Of a DNA stretch of 21,148 nt, positions 12,101 to 20,100 are shown in pieces. How positions within the stretch are numbered: the stretch's first letter is position 1; every line of letters starts with the position of its first letter. Origin of the DNA: Pelargonium nanum (Eukaryota; Streptophyta; Magnoliopsida; Geraniales; Geraniaceae); contig JAYMTF010001822.1 of NCBI GenBank assembly GCA_036897485.1, positions 1 through 21,148 of the forward strand, read 5' to 3'. The notes beneath the pieces were generated by a model. The model worked only from the letters and a program-made list of their open reading frames with translations. It was not told the origin of the DNA and searched no databases. A program made the position numbers and the translations under genes.

Positions 12101-12447
12101 AACTGCCTGACCTTGGACAAGTCGACGGCAAGGTCTGTGTTGCACTGAGGGCACTTGAACCGAGAAAGTCCATGAGGCACATTGAGAATAGCCTTGCAAT
12201 TGGCGCAAGGCAGCTGGATCTTGGAAGGATCGATGCCGTGCGCCGGCACTGGCGGAGGCGGAAGAGGAGGGTGGGCCCTACTCATGAGCTCAGGAGGCAG
12301 CATTTGCGGGAGCTGGCACGTAGGACACACGAACTCGGTGACGCCAGGTGCGACCGTCAGGATCATGCGGCAGCCGGCGCAGCGCACTTGCACTCCGGCC
12401 GGTCCGCCGCCGGGAAGCGGAGGCGGAGGCACCGATGGCTGCGTCAT
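191..12447 (-). CDS. FGT1: FORGETTER1 / Strawberry-notch (SBNO) helicase-like protein, 32 exons, complete
   Basis: Spliced CDS, complement of 191-222, 534-645, 1229-1357, 1613-1715, 1801-1854, 2152-2270, 2355-2432, 2549-2672, 2754-2865, 3075-3195, 3299-3386, 3505-3600, 3967-4073, 4265-4400, 4487-4584, 5039-5132, 5273-5445, 5520-5593, 5992-6123, 6200-6299, 6401-6544, 6668-6793, 7582-7663, 7757-7817, 8250-8382, 8901-8978, 9099-9280, 9923-9999, 10184-10314, 10403-10576, 10740-10805, 12064-12447. All introns are GT-AG and in phase; the sum is 3,720 nt, 1,239 residues plus TGA. Order: zinc ribbons (23-102), P-loop (225-235), DECH (337-340), SAT (376-378), acidic stretch (616-638), PHD (641-685), helicase motifs V/VI (797-844), Cys cluster (C1150, C1156, C1162), end DIDD. 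The start ATG has A at -3 and opens the ribbon-bearing exon. Known for the family: nuclear ATPase-type cofactor; Arabidopsis FGT1 works with chromatin remodellers to keep heat-induced genes open. Function here is inferred from similarity recalled, not searched. Confidence 0.95.
335..490. repeat. MITE-like inverted-repeat remnant with a 14-bp perfect hairpin
   Basis: A perfect stem pairs 347-360 (gaatgggaatcaat) with 367-380 around a 6-nt loop. The wider arms also pair loosely: the left arm near 336-362 resembles the reverse complement of 440-475. The right side carries tctaatccaaacactat, the 'gtgtttggatta' type of terminus common in plant MITEs. It shares a 17-bp motif (392-408) with 1992-2008 in opposite orientation. 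No target duplication was found, so the class is unknown. Confidence 0.45.
499..518. repeat. (GT)5(GA)5 microsatellite
   Basis: Compound dinucleotide run inside FGT1 intron 31, 15 bp from the exon 31 donor at 534. In the sense direction it makes a CT/CA-rich stretch just after the 5' splice site. Confidence 0.9.
646..1228 (-). other. FGT1 intron 30 with a degenerate GGGTTT-type repeat
   Basis: Intron of 583 nt. Positions about 828-1010 hold many scattered copies of aacccgaaccc/gggtttt-like words on both strands, including the small palindrome gggttaaaaaccc near 866-878. This is typical of decayed repeat DNA in plant introns, but no family can be named. The rest is featureless AT-rich intron. 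Confidence 0.45.
1985..2060. repeat. Second MITE-like remnant in FGT1 intron 27
   Basis: Positions 1992-2008 (aaactttttggtcatga) are identical to the reverse complement of 392-408. They are followed by the palindrome gggaatctcattccc near 2016-2030. The segment ends in cgaacactacct, similar to the terminus at 335-490. It is read as a shorter copy of the same family within the 297-nt intron 1855-2151. Confidence 0.4.
3601..3966 (-). other. FGT1 intron 20
   Basis: Intron of 366 nt between the motif VI exon and the next exon. AT-rich; I see no gene, repeat or RNA structure in it. Confidence 0.8.
3987..4321 (-). other. SBNO C-terminal helicase motifs V and VI
   Basis: Residues 797-815 (exon 19) read [19 protein letters not shown], and 834-844 (exon 20) read [11 protein letters not shown] with the arginine-finger-like R838 and R841. 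These correspond to SF2 motifs V and VI as found in the Helicase_C_4 domain of Strawberry-notch proteins. The intron 4074-4264 separates them. No key residue appears lost. Confidence 0.88.
4585..5038 (-). other. FGT1 intron 17
   Basis: Intron of 454 nt separating the PHD side of the protein from the C-terminal helicase half. AT-rich, with no recognised element. Confidence 0.8.
5335..5543 (-). other. PHD finger of FGT1 (exons 15-16)
   Basis: A C4HC3 pattern is visible: C641-x2-C644, C656-x2-C659, H664-x2-C667, W680, C682-x2-C685. The intron 5446-5519 splits it between the first and second ligand pairs. An acidic Ser/Asp/Glu stretch (about 616-638) precedes it. The finger sits between the two helicase halves, as in plant FGT1. 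A histone-reading role is typical of the fold but not proven by sequence. Confidence 0.9.
5594..5991 (-). other. FGT1 intron 14
   Basis: Intron of 398 nt within the acidic stretch; the split codon is Ser624. A purine-rich run lies near 5607-5624. Nothing else is recognised. Confidence 0.8.
6794..7581 (-). other. FGT1 intron 10
   Basis: Intron of 788 nt between the ...EPNMM and EMYKKA exons. A poly(T)-led stretch near 7005-7030 hints at a retroposed tail, but no target duplication was found. No ORF of interest. Confidence 0.75.
7818..8249 (-). other. FGT1 intron 8
   Basis: Intron of 432 nt, AT-rich, with T-rich and A-rich runs. Nothing recognised. Confidence 0.8.
8383..8900 (-). other. FGT1 intron 7 with a 32-bp tandem repeat
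   Basis: Intron of 518 nt. It holds a T-rich tract near 8510-8545 and the tandem repeat at 8791-8861. No gene is seen. Confidence 0.8.
8791..8861. repeat. 32-bp perfect tandem repeat, about 2.2 copies
   Basis: Units at 8791-8822 and 8823-8854 are identical, beginning caagattaaaaacacaagg. They are followed by a partial third start (caagatt). Perfect identity suggests a recent slip or unequal exchange, or strong homogenisation. It is intronic, about 40-110 bp from the exon 7 donor. Confidence 0.92.
8973..9104 (-). other. Walker B / DECH box, split by intron 6
   Basis: Exon 6 ends in LLIFDE and exon 7 begins CHKAKN, so the DEAD-like box reads D337-E338-C339-H340. The 120-nt intron 9098-8979 falls exactly between E and C, in phase 0. 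The motif-III-like SAT follows in exon 8 at residues 376-378. All are standard for SF2-like SBNO proteins. Confidence 0.9.
9281..9922 (-). other. FGT1 intron 5
   Basis: Intron of 642 nt, AT-rich. A CACGTG word occurs at 9844-9849. No gene or clear repeat is seen. Confidence 0.75.
10234..10266 (-). other. Walker A (P-loop) of the SBNO ATPase domain
   Basis: Residues 225-235 read [11 protein letters not shown], the P-loop form of the Strawberry-notch AAA_34 domain, with K232 as the expected nucleotide-phosphate contact. It lies whole in exon 4 (10184-10314). The invariant Gly and Lys are present, so the ATPase core looks intact. Confidence 0.92.
10591..10711. repeat. Imperfect direct repeat, 72-bp period, in FGT1 intron 2
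   Basis: About 49 bp at 10591-10639 recur at 10663-10711 with very few differences; the shared core includes caacagttatgagatt. The remainder of the 72-bp period matches only loosely. It probably arose by tandem duplication within the 163-nt intron 10577-10739. Confidence 0.85.
10806..12063 (-). other. FGT1 intron 1, the longest in this gene (1,258 nt)
   Basis: It follows the zinc-ribbon exon, with donor right after codon 128 (phase 0). AT-rich. No transposon termini, RNA gene or conserved ORF is recognised. First introns of plant genes can carry expression-enhancing signals, but nothing specific is visible. Confidence 0.75.
12142..12381 (-). other. Two LSD1-type zinc ribbons in FGT1 exon 1
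   Basis: Exon 1 encodes two C-x2-C ... C-x2-C modules: C23/C26/C41/C44 and C81/C84/C99/C102. Each has the spacing and the 'CxxCxxxLxVPxG' flavour of plant LSD1 zinc fingers. Pro-rich stretches (residues 7-16 and 60-68, then PPRPPP near 121) separate and flank them. These ribbons occur in the plant SBNO proteins I know and probably contact DNA or protein. The binding role is inference. Confidence 0.88.
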
Positions 12448-13924
12448 TCTCCGTCGCGGTGTGAGGGTTTGGGAATGAGATTGGAATCGAATGCGAAACT
12501 GAAATTGGAATCGGAATTGGGATTGGAATGAGAGAACGTTAGGGCGCGAAAGGGTTTTGGTTTGGGGTATTTTACTACCCTCTGCCTCTGAGTTCCCGTT
12601 GGCGGGTTATCGCGTCGTGTTTCGCTTCATTTTTTTATTGCTCTCTGTAGAGTTTTGAGTTCTGTTTGGTAGAAGCAAAAAACGACTCTTCACATTCTGC
12701 ACCCTATTTTGAGGGAACGGTACAATATTACAGAATTCCACTTTTCCTTTTTGCGGATCCAAACACGACCTTGTATTTACTTTTCCTAGGGACGGTTAGC
12801 TCTTGGACCGAATATTAAAATCTAACTGCAAAAGTACGTTTAAAATTATGATTAGTAGTATGTCGAAAAATGTTAAATGTTCCATTTTTTAAAAGCAAAA
12901 TGTTTTATTTTTATTTCTTAATTATTTTGATTAGTAGCTCTTGCCTCTTGGACAATATTAACTAATTTTTCTTACTTTTTCACCTCAAATTAAAATTCCA
13001 AATGCAATTTAGAACATATTAATGAAAGAGGAGGCTGCAAAAAGTATAATTTGGTGTAATGGTTAAACTTCTTGTTTTTATGAACCAAATTTTTTTTTAA
13101 AAAAGGAGGCTGTGGAGGCAATGTGATTCACATGAAGGCCCATTTATTGTTAAGGTCTGTTTGTGGATATGTTTCTGAGTTGGGCTTGCAATTTCAATTA
13201 TTGTAAGCTCCAAACGATCCATTAGAGTTGGATCACTAGCAGGGCCCAATTGCTTATAGTTCATAGTCCAATTGCTGCAGTTCATCATTTGCCAACAGTT
13301 CATAATCATATGAACAACTTAAAACATGTTTACTAGTTATTTCACATCATGTTTCTTGTTGAGACACGAATAATTAATCATATACGTTTTTGTGTGTTCA
13401 ACACAAGTATATGACTATTAAACATGTTTGATATTCTAACATAGTGGCGACAATCCGAGTTTTGGGTTGAAAAGGCTCAACTTGAAGAGAATGCGATTCT
13501 GTTCATGTTGAGGGTCACACGGCATATCAGATTTTACATACAAAATATACAGACTCACATTTAGTTGGTCGACCTTAGTTTAAAATTGGTCGTCGTTGTT
13601 TTACTGAACATGATCTCACAAATTTTATAGTCAAGTTTCGATTGTTTGTAAGTTAAATATGAATGGACTCAATCACACAGCCAGTAAATCCAAACACTTA
13701 CCTTTTATTATTTTGTATAAATTAAGCTTACATAAACATCTGGACACTCGTACCAAATATTGTTAAATTTATAGTTAAAATTCGAATTCAAAATCTCTCC
13801 AATTTGAATCACTCGTGAGTTGGTCAGCACAAAGTCAAGCTACTACAAAGTCGTTTTAAAAATACAATAAGAGGCATCTACTCCATCTACAAAGCAAGCA
13901 GCCATCTTGTAGCTCACTGAACTG

Positions 13925-13966
13925 ATGAGTGAAGCAAAGCAAAAACAGAAAAATCAGAGAAGGTAA
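13925..13966 (+). CDS. Upstream ORF 1 (13 codons) in the RGLG leader
   Basis: ATG AGT GAA ... AGA AGG TAA encodes MSEAKQKQKNQRR. The stop overlaps a candidate leader donor at 13963. If that intron (to 14064) is removed, the same 13 residues are followed by TAG instead, so the peptide is unchanged. Whether it is transcribed depends on an unseen start site. Regulatory role is inference. Confidence 0.4.
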   Translation: MSEAKQKQKNQRR

Positions 13967-14064
13967 AGCAAATCTCAAGCACAGCATCGAATCCACAACT
14001 CGTTCATGGTCTACAAGCTATCTTTTGCTTTTTCGTCCCTCTCACATCGCAAACCTAATCGCAG
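13963..14064 (+). other. Candidate 5'-UTR intron of RGLG
   Basis: AG|GTAAAG at 13963 and TCGCAG|GTAG ending at 14064 would make a 102-nt intron in the leader. The pyrimidine tract before the acceptor is modest. It is proposed only from splice-site shape. Confidence 0.35.
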
Positions 14065-14083
14065 GTAGTGAAGAGGTCCAGAA

Positions 14084-14104
14084 ATGGAAGCAGCTCCGAC
14101 GTAG
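14084..14104 (+). CDS. Upstream ORF 2 (MEAAPT) in the RGLG leader
   Basis: ATG GAA GCA GCT CCG ACG TAG ends 29 nt before the main ATG at 14134. A at -3 (gaaATGg) gives a fair Kozak context and +4 is G, so scanning ribosomes could start here. Expression is not shown by sequence. Confidence 0.4.
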   Translation: MEAAPT

Positions 14105-14133
14105 CCGTAGCATAATCGCCGTATCAGCCAAGC

Positions 14134-17100
14134 ATGTTCAACTTCAAGAGTAAATCGTTTCCGTTTTCAGGCAAATCAGCCAGTACTGGTAGTAGCAGCA
14201 AGACTGCTGATGAAGAAGGGTTGAAACTGAGCTCCATCAAAGACAAGAACAAGCTAGCTTCAACCACCGACACCGCCACCACCACCACCACCAAATCCAA
14301 ATCTGACACCTCTAGTAAGAGCAAGTATGCTTTCATTCCCGATAATTACTCATCGATCGATCAGGTACGTTTGTGTTCCCTGTCTCTCTTCCACTGGATC
14401 TTAAATTTGCGTTCTTAGGGTTTTTCAGGATGCATATGGCTGATTCCGTTGATATTTTTACTAGTTACTGAAATTGATTTTTATTATTCGCACCTGTTAA
14501 CAAGTAAGAAATTTAACGCAGCTATGTTGCTGTGAATTTTTTTCAGAGAGGACAAGATTTTTAAATAAAGATTTATTATATAGTAATAGTAAACAATCAA
14601 TTTTGACAAATACATTAAAAATGACATTCTAATAATTTTTCATATATAGAATAGTCTTTTTTTTGTTGTTGAGGAAATCGTACGAAACTTTATTACGAAA
14701 TTAAATCAGCAGATAACAGACTCGTGATCGGTACAGGACTGATATATAGAATAGTCTTAGATACAAACAGAAGACTTTAACATTTTTTACTATTAATAAT
14801 TATGAAAGAAAATATGAGATATATCTAAAACTATTTGATTTTTATTCAAGTCAAAATTATTATATTTGTTGAAGTATGGATAGTGTTAAAAAATTTAGCT
14901 GGGTAAAAAAATATGATACTGGGTAGATATTAGGAGCAAAATCATAGTACTCAGTAAAAGACATAATTGTAGTTAATAAAATTGCCTCCACACAACAGTA
15001 CTCCATGTAGCTCCATCCCTGGTTGTAAACAATTTTGAGAGCAAGGTTCATTGTTGGGCTGATTGGTTATTAGTCAAATCTGTCTGTATATATGTAATTG
15101 GAGTAAATGGAGCTATTCTTATCCACTGAAAGAGAATCACGAATTTCAGAGCCAATAACTAATATTATCTTATTAAACGGACGCTCCACACCCACAAATC
15201 TATTGAAGCGGACATTAACAATAGTTGATGAAGTGATGTGTGGCTTAGACATCGTCTCCTCAGAAATTTAGATTTTGTTGTCAAGTTCTATCACATGATT
15301 CACATCCCAATAGTTGTTGTTGACCTGACAATTTAAGTGGAATATAGATAAGTGGAGGAGCTTTATCATCTCACTTTGCTATCAATTTCATGCCTATATA
15401 TTCCCATTCTGCGCGTGCATAACATGTCGTCCCTATTATCTTTTTTCTTTACCATTCTTTCTGCTTCAGTTACTCCACAAACAATGGTTAACTTACTAGA
15501 CTTTTAAACGTAGTTGAACATTAAGACACGTTTTCATTAAAGAATATTGATTGTTAGGTTCATATCAGTGACATCAACGCGCTTGCTTCAAAAGAAATGG
15601 GCCAGAAAAAAGTTAGATAAGGAATATAAATAATATGCAGCAATACTAGTAATAAGTTTTTAAAGAGCTAGTTGACTGCAACAGTGATGTTAACTGTTAG
15701 TCTTCTTTATTTCTATCCTGACCTGACACCCTTGCGTACACAAGGGGTTAGGTTTTTATTTTCAAGCGGTCCCATTAGCAGGTGTATGATATGTACAATT
15801 CCACTAGGGATGGTTAGTGTTTGTGACAATAATGATTACTAGTAGTATTAAACAAAGATAGTATGGAACAAGTGGGACCCTAATCTCATTGTCCATTGCT
15901 GTCAGTTGGCATATTTTATCACTTGCTCCACTTTAACACTCCAAACAGTAAATTGACCAGTAGCTCAAGTCAAGTAACGCCTTTGGTTCTACTTCTAACC
16001 TAACTAAACTAAAGAATTTTCCACGACACTTGAGTATTCTTAAGTTTAGTTCCCCCATTCCGTCAATTAATTGTAACAAAATTTTCACTCTCCCATTACA
16101 TGTCTTGCACGTGACCACTAATTGTATGAAAATCCAATTTTACCCCTTTTATTAAGTTAACTATTTTTCTCTCCTCATTTCCCCCTGATTTATCCACTAA
16201 TGGCATGAAAATCCAAGTTTTATTTTTAATTTGGGGGTGTGAGTTGAAAATTTAAGAAATAAGGGCTAAAATAGTCTTTTAACTTAAGGAGAGAATAAAG
16301 TCACTAGCAAATTGGGGTGACTAAACTTAAGGTTAAGTGTCGTGGGAAATTGTTTACGATACTTATATGTTTGCGAGCAATTCTACTAGCTAATAAGAAA
16401 GCTCTTGACTTCAACTTCTATTAAAAAATGTTTTAAAGGGGGATGTGCGCTCCAACTATATACCTGCCTATATTGTGTTTTTCTTTAGTAAAAAAAGAGA
16501 ATGATCTTATTGTTGATCAGAATTCAGGACATATGCTGTCTCGTATATATAGTTTGGATAGAGTTATTTTTGATTAAAAAGAATCAATAAATAATGTCAA
16601 AATTTCATCAAAAGAATCATTTTTTGGAGTTTTTGTCTATTATGGATTATTGAAAAAATGCCATGTAAACAGGACTACTATCTATAGCACATGATGGGGT
16701 GTTATAGAATGCTATAAGGATTTCAAGACTGGCCAACTTTATGCTTTTCTTCTAAATACCGAAAGATTGTTGTTCATTATCAATTGTTACTGAAGGCTAG
16801 TCATTGGTGAGAACATGCACACTTCCCAGTTCTTTTGCATGACTGGTGTTTAAGATACCTGCAAAATGCATCATATCTCTCTAGACTATAAGAAAGCCAT
16901 AGTTTTTAGTTCTTGAGGGTTCTAAGCTCTAAGAGATTTATTTACTTTCAGGTTACGGAAGCTTTGAGAAATGCTGGTCTAGAATCATCCAATCTCATTC
17001 TTGGAATTGATTTCACCAAAAGCAATGAATGGACAGGTATGTTTGTGCTGCAAACCCGGTCCATTTTTGTCTGCACCGTAGATTGTGGATGCAATACTTG

Positions 17101-20100
17101 ATACTAGATGCTAATATGAGATAATGATACTAGATACTTATTGTTCACCATCTCCTCCCTTTGTTTTCTTTTGCTTAAACTATTTTAGAACGAATTGTCT
17201 TCAATTTTATATCCTGAAAGTCAATTAATTTATATTTTTCTTATGAAGGCAAACAGTCGTTTAACAATAGGAGCCTGCATGCTATTGGTGATACACCCAA
17301 CCCCTACGAGAAAGCCATCTCCATCATAGGAAAGACTTTGGCTCCCTTTGACGAAGACAACTTAATTCCGTGTTTCGGCTTTGGTGATGGTAGGGTGTCA
17401 TTTCCAAAAGTTTATACTTTTAACTATTCTAGTTTATTCCATAGTGTAGTCACTGGATTGATTTCTTCATTACAGCAACCACTCATGATCAAGAAGTGTT
17501 TAGTTTCCACAGTGATCATTCGCCTTGCAACGGCTTTGAAGAAGTTTTGGCCTGTTATAGGAAGATAGTCCCAAACTTGCGACTTTCAGGTCAGTTGTTT
17601 CTTTGTTTGTTACCTGATAAGGTGTTGGTCTTGGCATTAATGTTGGGAATTATGATCTCCAAGAACTCTTAGACCACTAACTGAGATCTCAGTCTCAAGA
17701 TCTCTAATGCCATTTCATTGGAAACAGCAACAGACTGCAATGAGTGAGACACTCGAACAAGAACAAAATTAATCAAACAATCAATCACACATTATGCATG
17801 AATTTACATGGTTCCGAAAAGCTGTGCTTCATTATTATTGGATTGATCTTCTCGATTACAAATCACTCTAGAGTTTTGATTTGTTTGATCTCCACTGATC
17901 ACTGATCTCTCTAGGGTTTTCCTACTTGAGACTGGTTATTATGCACAACACTCTCTGATCTACACTGATCTTTATGTGTTTGCTATTCTGTCTCTCTCCC
18001 GTGTCCTACTCACATTGGCAATCTAGCACTCTAGCATTGGCGAACTAAGGTTTATTCCATTATATTTGTACTTGAAAAAAGAATCATGTAAAATTAATAA
18101 ATTGTAATAAGAAATACTGTGACACCTAAGATTCTGTCAATCACCACGACCGTTCACCCAAGTAGCACAGTCGTGCTTCCTTCTGTCGCACTGTCACTCA
18201 AACGATATAAGGCCATTTTGATGCCCGTTCTGGATCAAGTTTGAGTCTATCAACTATCACGGTCGTGCGCTCATCCAGCAAGCTAGTGATGTGCTCTTCA
18301 TGTCTATGATGCTCATTTGCATGCGATTCCTTCATCCATACAATTAATTCTTCTGCTTTACAACTAAGGCTATGTTTAAAATTTTACAACATGTTCCAGA
18401 TTGATATCATTTGCAGTTTCTTTTTATTGTTTTGCTTATCTGAAGTGCTGTATCTCCATATATTTATCCTATCTGTAATTGTCTTATAGGGCCAACTTCA
18501 TATGGACCGGTAATTGAGGCTGCAATTGACATTGTGGAGAAAAGTGGCGGCCAGTACCATGTACTGATTATTGTTGCGGATGGTCAGGTTGAATTCAAAT
18601 TCAATCTCTCTCTCTCTCTCTCTCTCTCACCAGACATGATTTTCTGCAGATCTCTGACAAGCTTAATTGTTTAGGTCACAAGAAGTGTCAATACAAGTGG
18701 TGATGAACTGAGTCCTCAAGAAGATAAAACAATTCAAGCAATAGTCAGTGCAAGGTAGAGTCGTGCATATCCTATTTAGCTTTCCATTGACCATTAAATT
18801 AACACTCATTTGGCAAAAATATTATGTTCAGTTTTGAAGGTGCTAGTAGACAAAATGAGCCACCAGGAACTTTTTATATCATGTCAGTATGGATATTAGA
18901 GGAAGATTAAGTTTGGCAATTCCTAGATCCAATGAGTAGTGTTTGGGTACTTCTTTACAGCCACCTAGTTTTCTATCAGACCTATTCAGGTTATAATTAT
19001 CTTGATTTTGGATTATTTGTTTTCCTTCAGCGGTGCTAGGTAAAAATTACCGTTTTTGTTGAGAGCTTATCTCTCACTTCATGAGAATGTTCTACTTATT
19101 ATCACATTTTCTTTTACTATCTGCTTGAGCCAGATTGGAATTGAGGTAGCGTTTGCATTAATAAAATTGTTCTGGAATATTCCCATTCCAAAAATTGTAA
19201 TCCAAATACTGCCTTATTGAATTTGGAGTTGCCAGTAGAGAAAACAGTCTACCAAGTCTCGTAATAGGGGTGAAATTGGTAAATGATGGCTATGTCAAGT
19301 GATTAGATACTGGATTCACATGCTGTTTTGAGACTGAATTAATTCTTTCTTTAATTTTACAAGTAGTTCATATCCACTCTCAATTATTCTTGTTGGAGTT
19401 GGTGATGGACCCTGGGATGACATGAAGAAATTTGATGACAAGATCCCTTCACGTGAAATTGATAATTTTCAGGTATTGAGCCAAGAGTTTGAATTCTTTC
19501 AATTTGACTTCAATTAGCAAAATGTTAACCCTTTATTTGTATGTTTGTCTTTTTTACAGTTTGTTAACTTCACTGAGATAATGACTCAAAATACAAATCC
19601 ATCTCAGAAAGAAACAGCTTTTGCTCTTGCTGCCCTCATGGAGATCCCTATTCAGTACAAGGCAGTCATTGAACTCAACATGATTGGGTATGAACATCTA
19701 AACTTTTAATTTTAATCTCTTATAAATTGTAATTTGCATGTATATGGCGGCAGAGCTTGATTTTAGAATTTCAATCATCATTGCTTAATTTCTTGAATAC
19801 AAGACGCACGCTGGGAAGAGCGAAGAAAATTGTTCCACGCCCTCCTCCAGTTCCTTACAGTCATCGCCCATCACTGCGACGTGAACCAAGCCCTCCTCCG
19901 GTTCCTTACAGTCATCGCCCATCACTGCAGCGTGAACCAAGCAACGTTTCAAATTCCATCGTAGATGATCGAAGCCAGGTACAACAACAGTGGTTCATGG
20001 CTTTTATATACCTTGGAGTATTTGTTTGACCTTTTCTGCTACCGGATTATTAAACCGAAGGGTTTTAATGACGGCATGTAAAAAACAAATCAAGACATAA

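Larger units (their letters stand above)
12448..14133. promoter_or_regulatory. Divergent promoter region between FGT1 and RGLG
   Basis: The two start codons face away from each other across 1,686 bp, so both promoters and leaders must lie here. The FGT1 side (12448 to about 12640) is GC-richer and has no clear TATA box. Its leader contains repeated ATTCC/ATTGG words at 12470-12530. The middle, about 12640-13850, is AT-rich without recognisable genes. On the RGLG side a TATA-like tgtataaatt lies near 13716-13725, but its use is unproven. Exact start sites cannot be read. Confidence 0.65.
14365..16951 (+). other. RGLG intron 1 (2,587 nt), the largest in the window
   Basis: It has a canonical GTACGT donor and TTTCAG acceptor. 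It hosts a truncated LINE-like insert (14659-14741) and a foldback element (16015-16351), described separately. A CACGTG word lies at 16108-16113 inside the foldback. No gene is seen in the rest. Confidence 0.85.
16952..19687 (+). other. Copine/vWA domain of RGLG (exons 2-8)
   Basis: Landmarks in order: [12 protein letters not shown] (95-106) with the MIDAS-type Asp-x-Thr-x-Ser, CFGFGD (147-152), [10 protein letters not shown] (217-226), [12 protein letters not shown] (258-269), FVNFTEIM at the start of exon 8. These are hallmark RGLG/copine A-domain strings. The domain probably binds a divalent cation and selects substrates. It contains all but one of the gene's six internal phase-1 or phase-2 exons. 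Confidence 0.9.

Noticed and set aside
12172-12531. Plus-strand ORFs of 98-119 codons across the FGT1 start region
   Set aside because: They are Arg-rich antisense shadows of the GC-rich zinc-ribbon exon. The minus frame has clear paired CxxC motifs and splices into the rest of FGT1.
13929-14153. ORF of 74 codons overlapping the RGLG start
   Set aside because: Its first codon is GTG, not ATG, and it ends just inside RGLG exon 1 in another frame; only the shorter ATG uORFs are kept.
15725-15755. Small hairpin (cccttg...caaggg) in RGLG intron 1 as an RNA gene
   Set aside because: The stem is too short and lacks any snoRNA, tRNA or miRNA signature.
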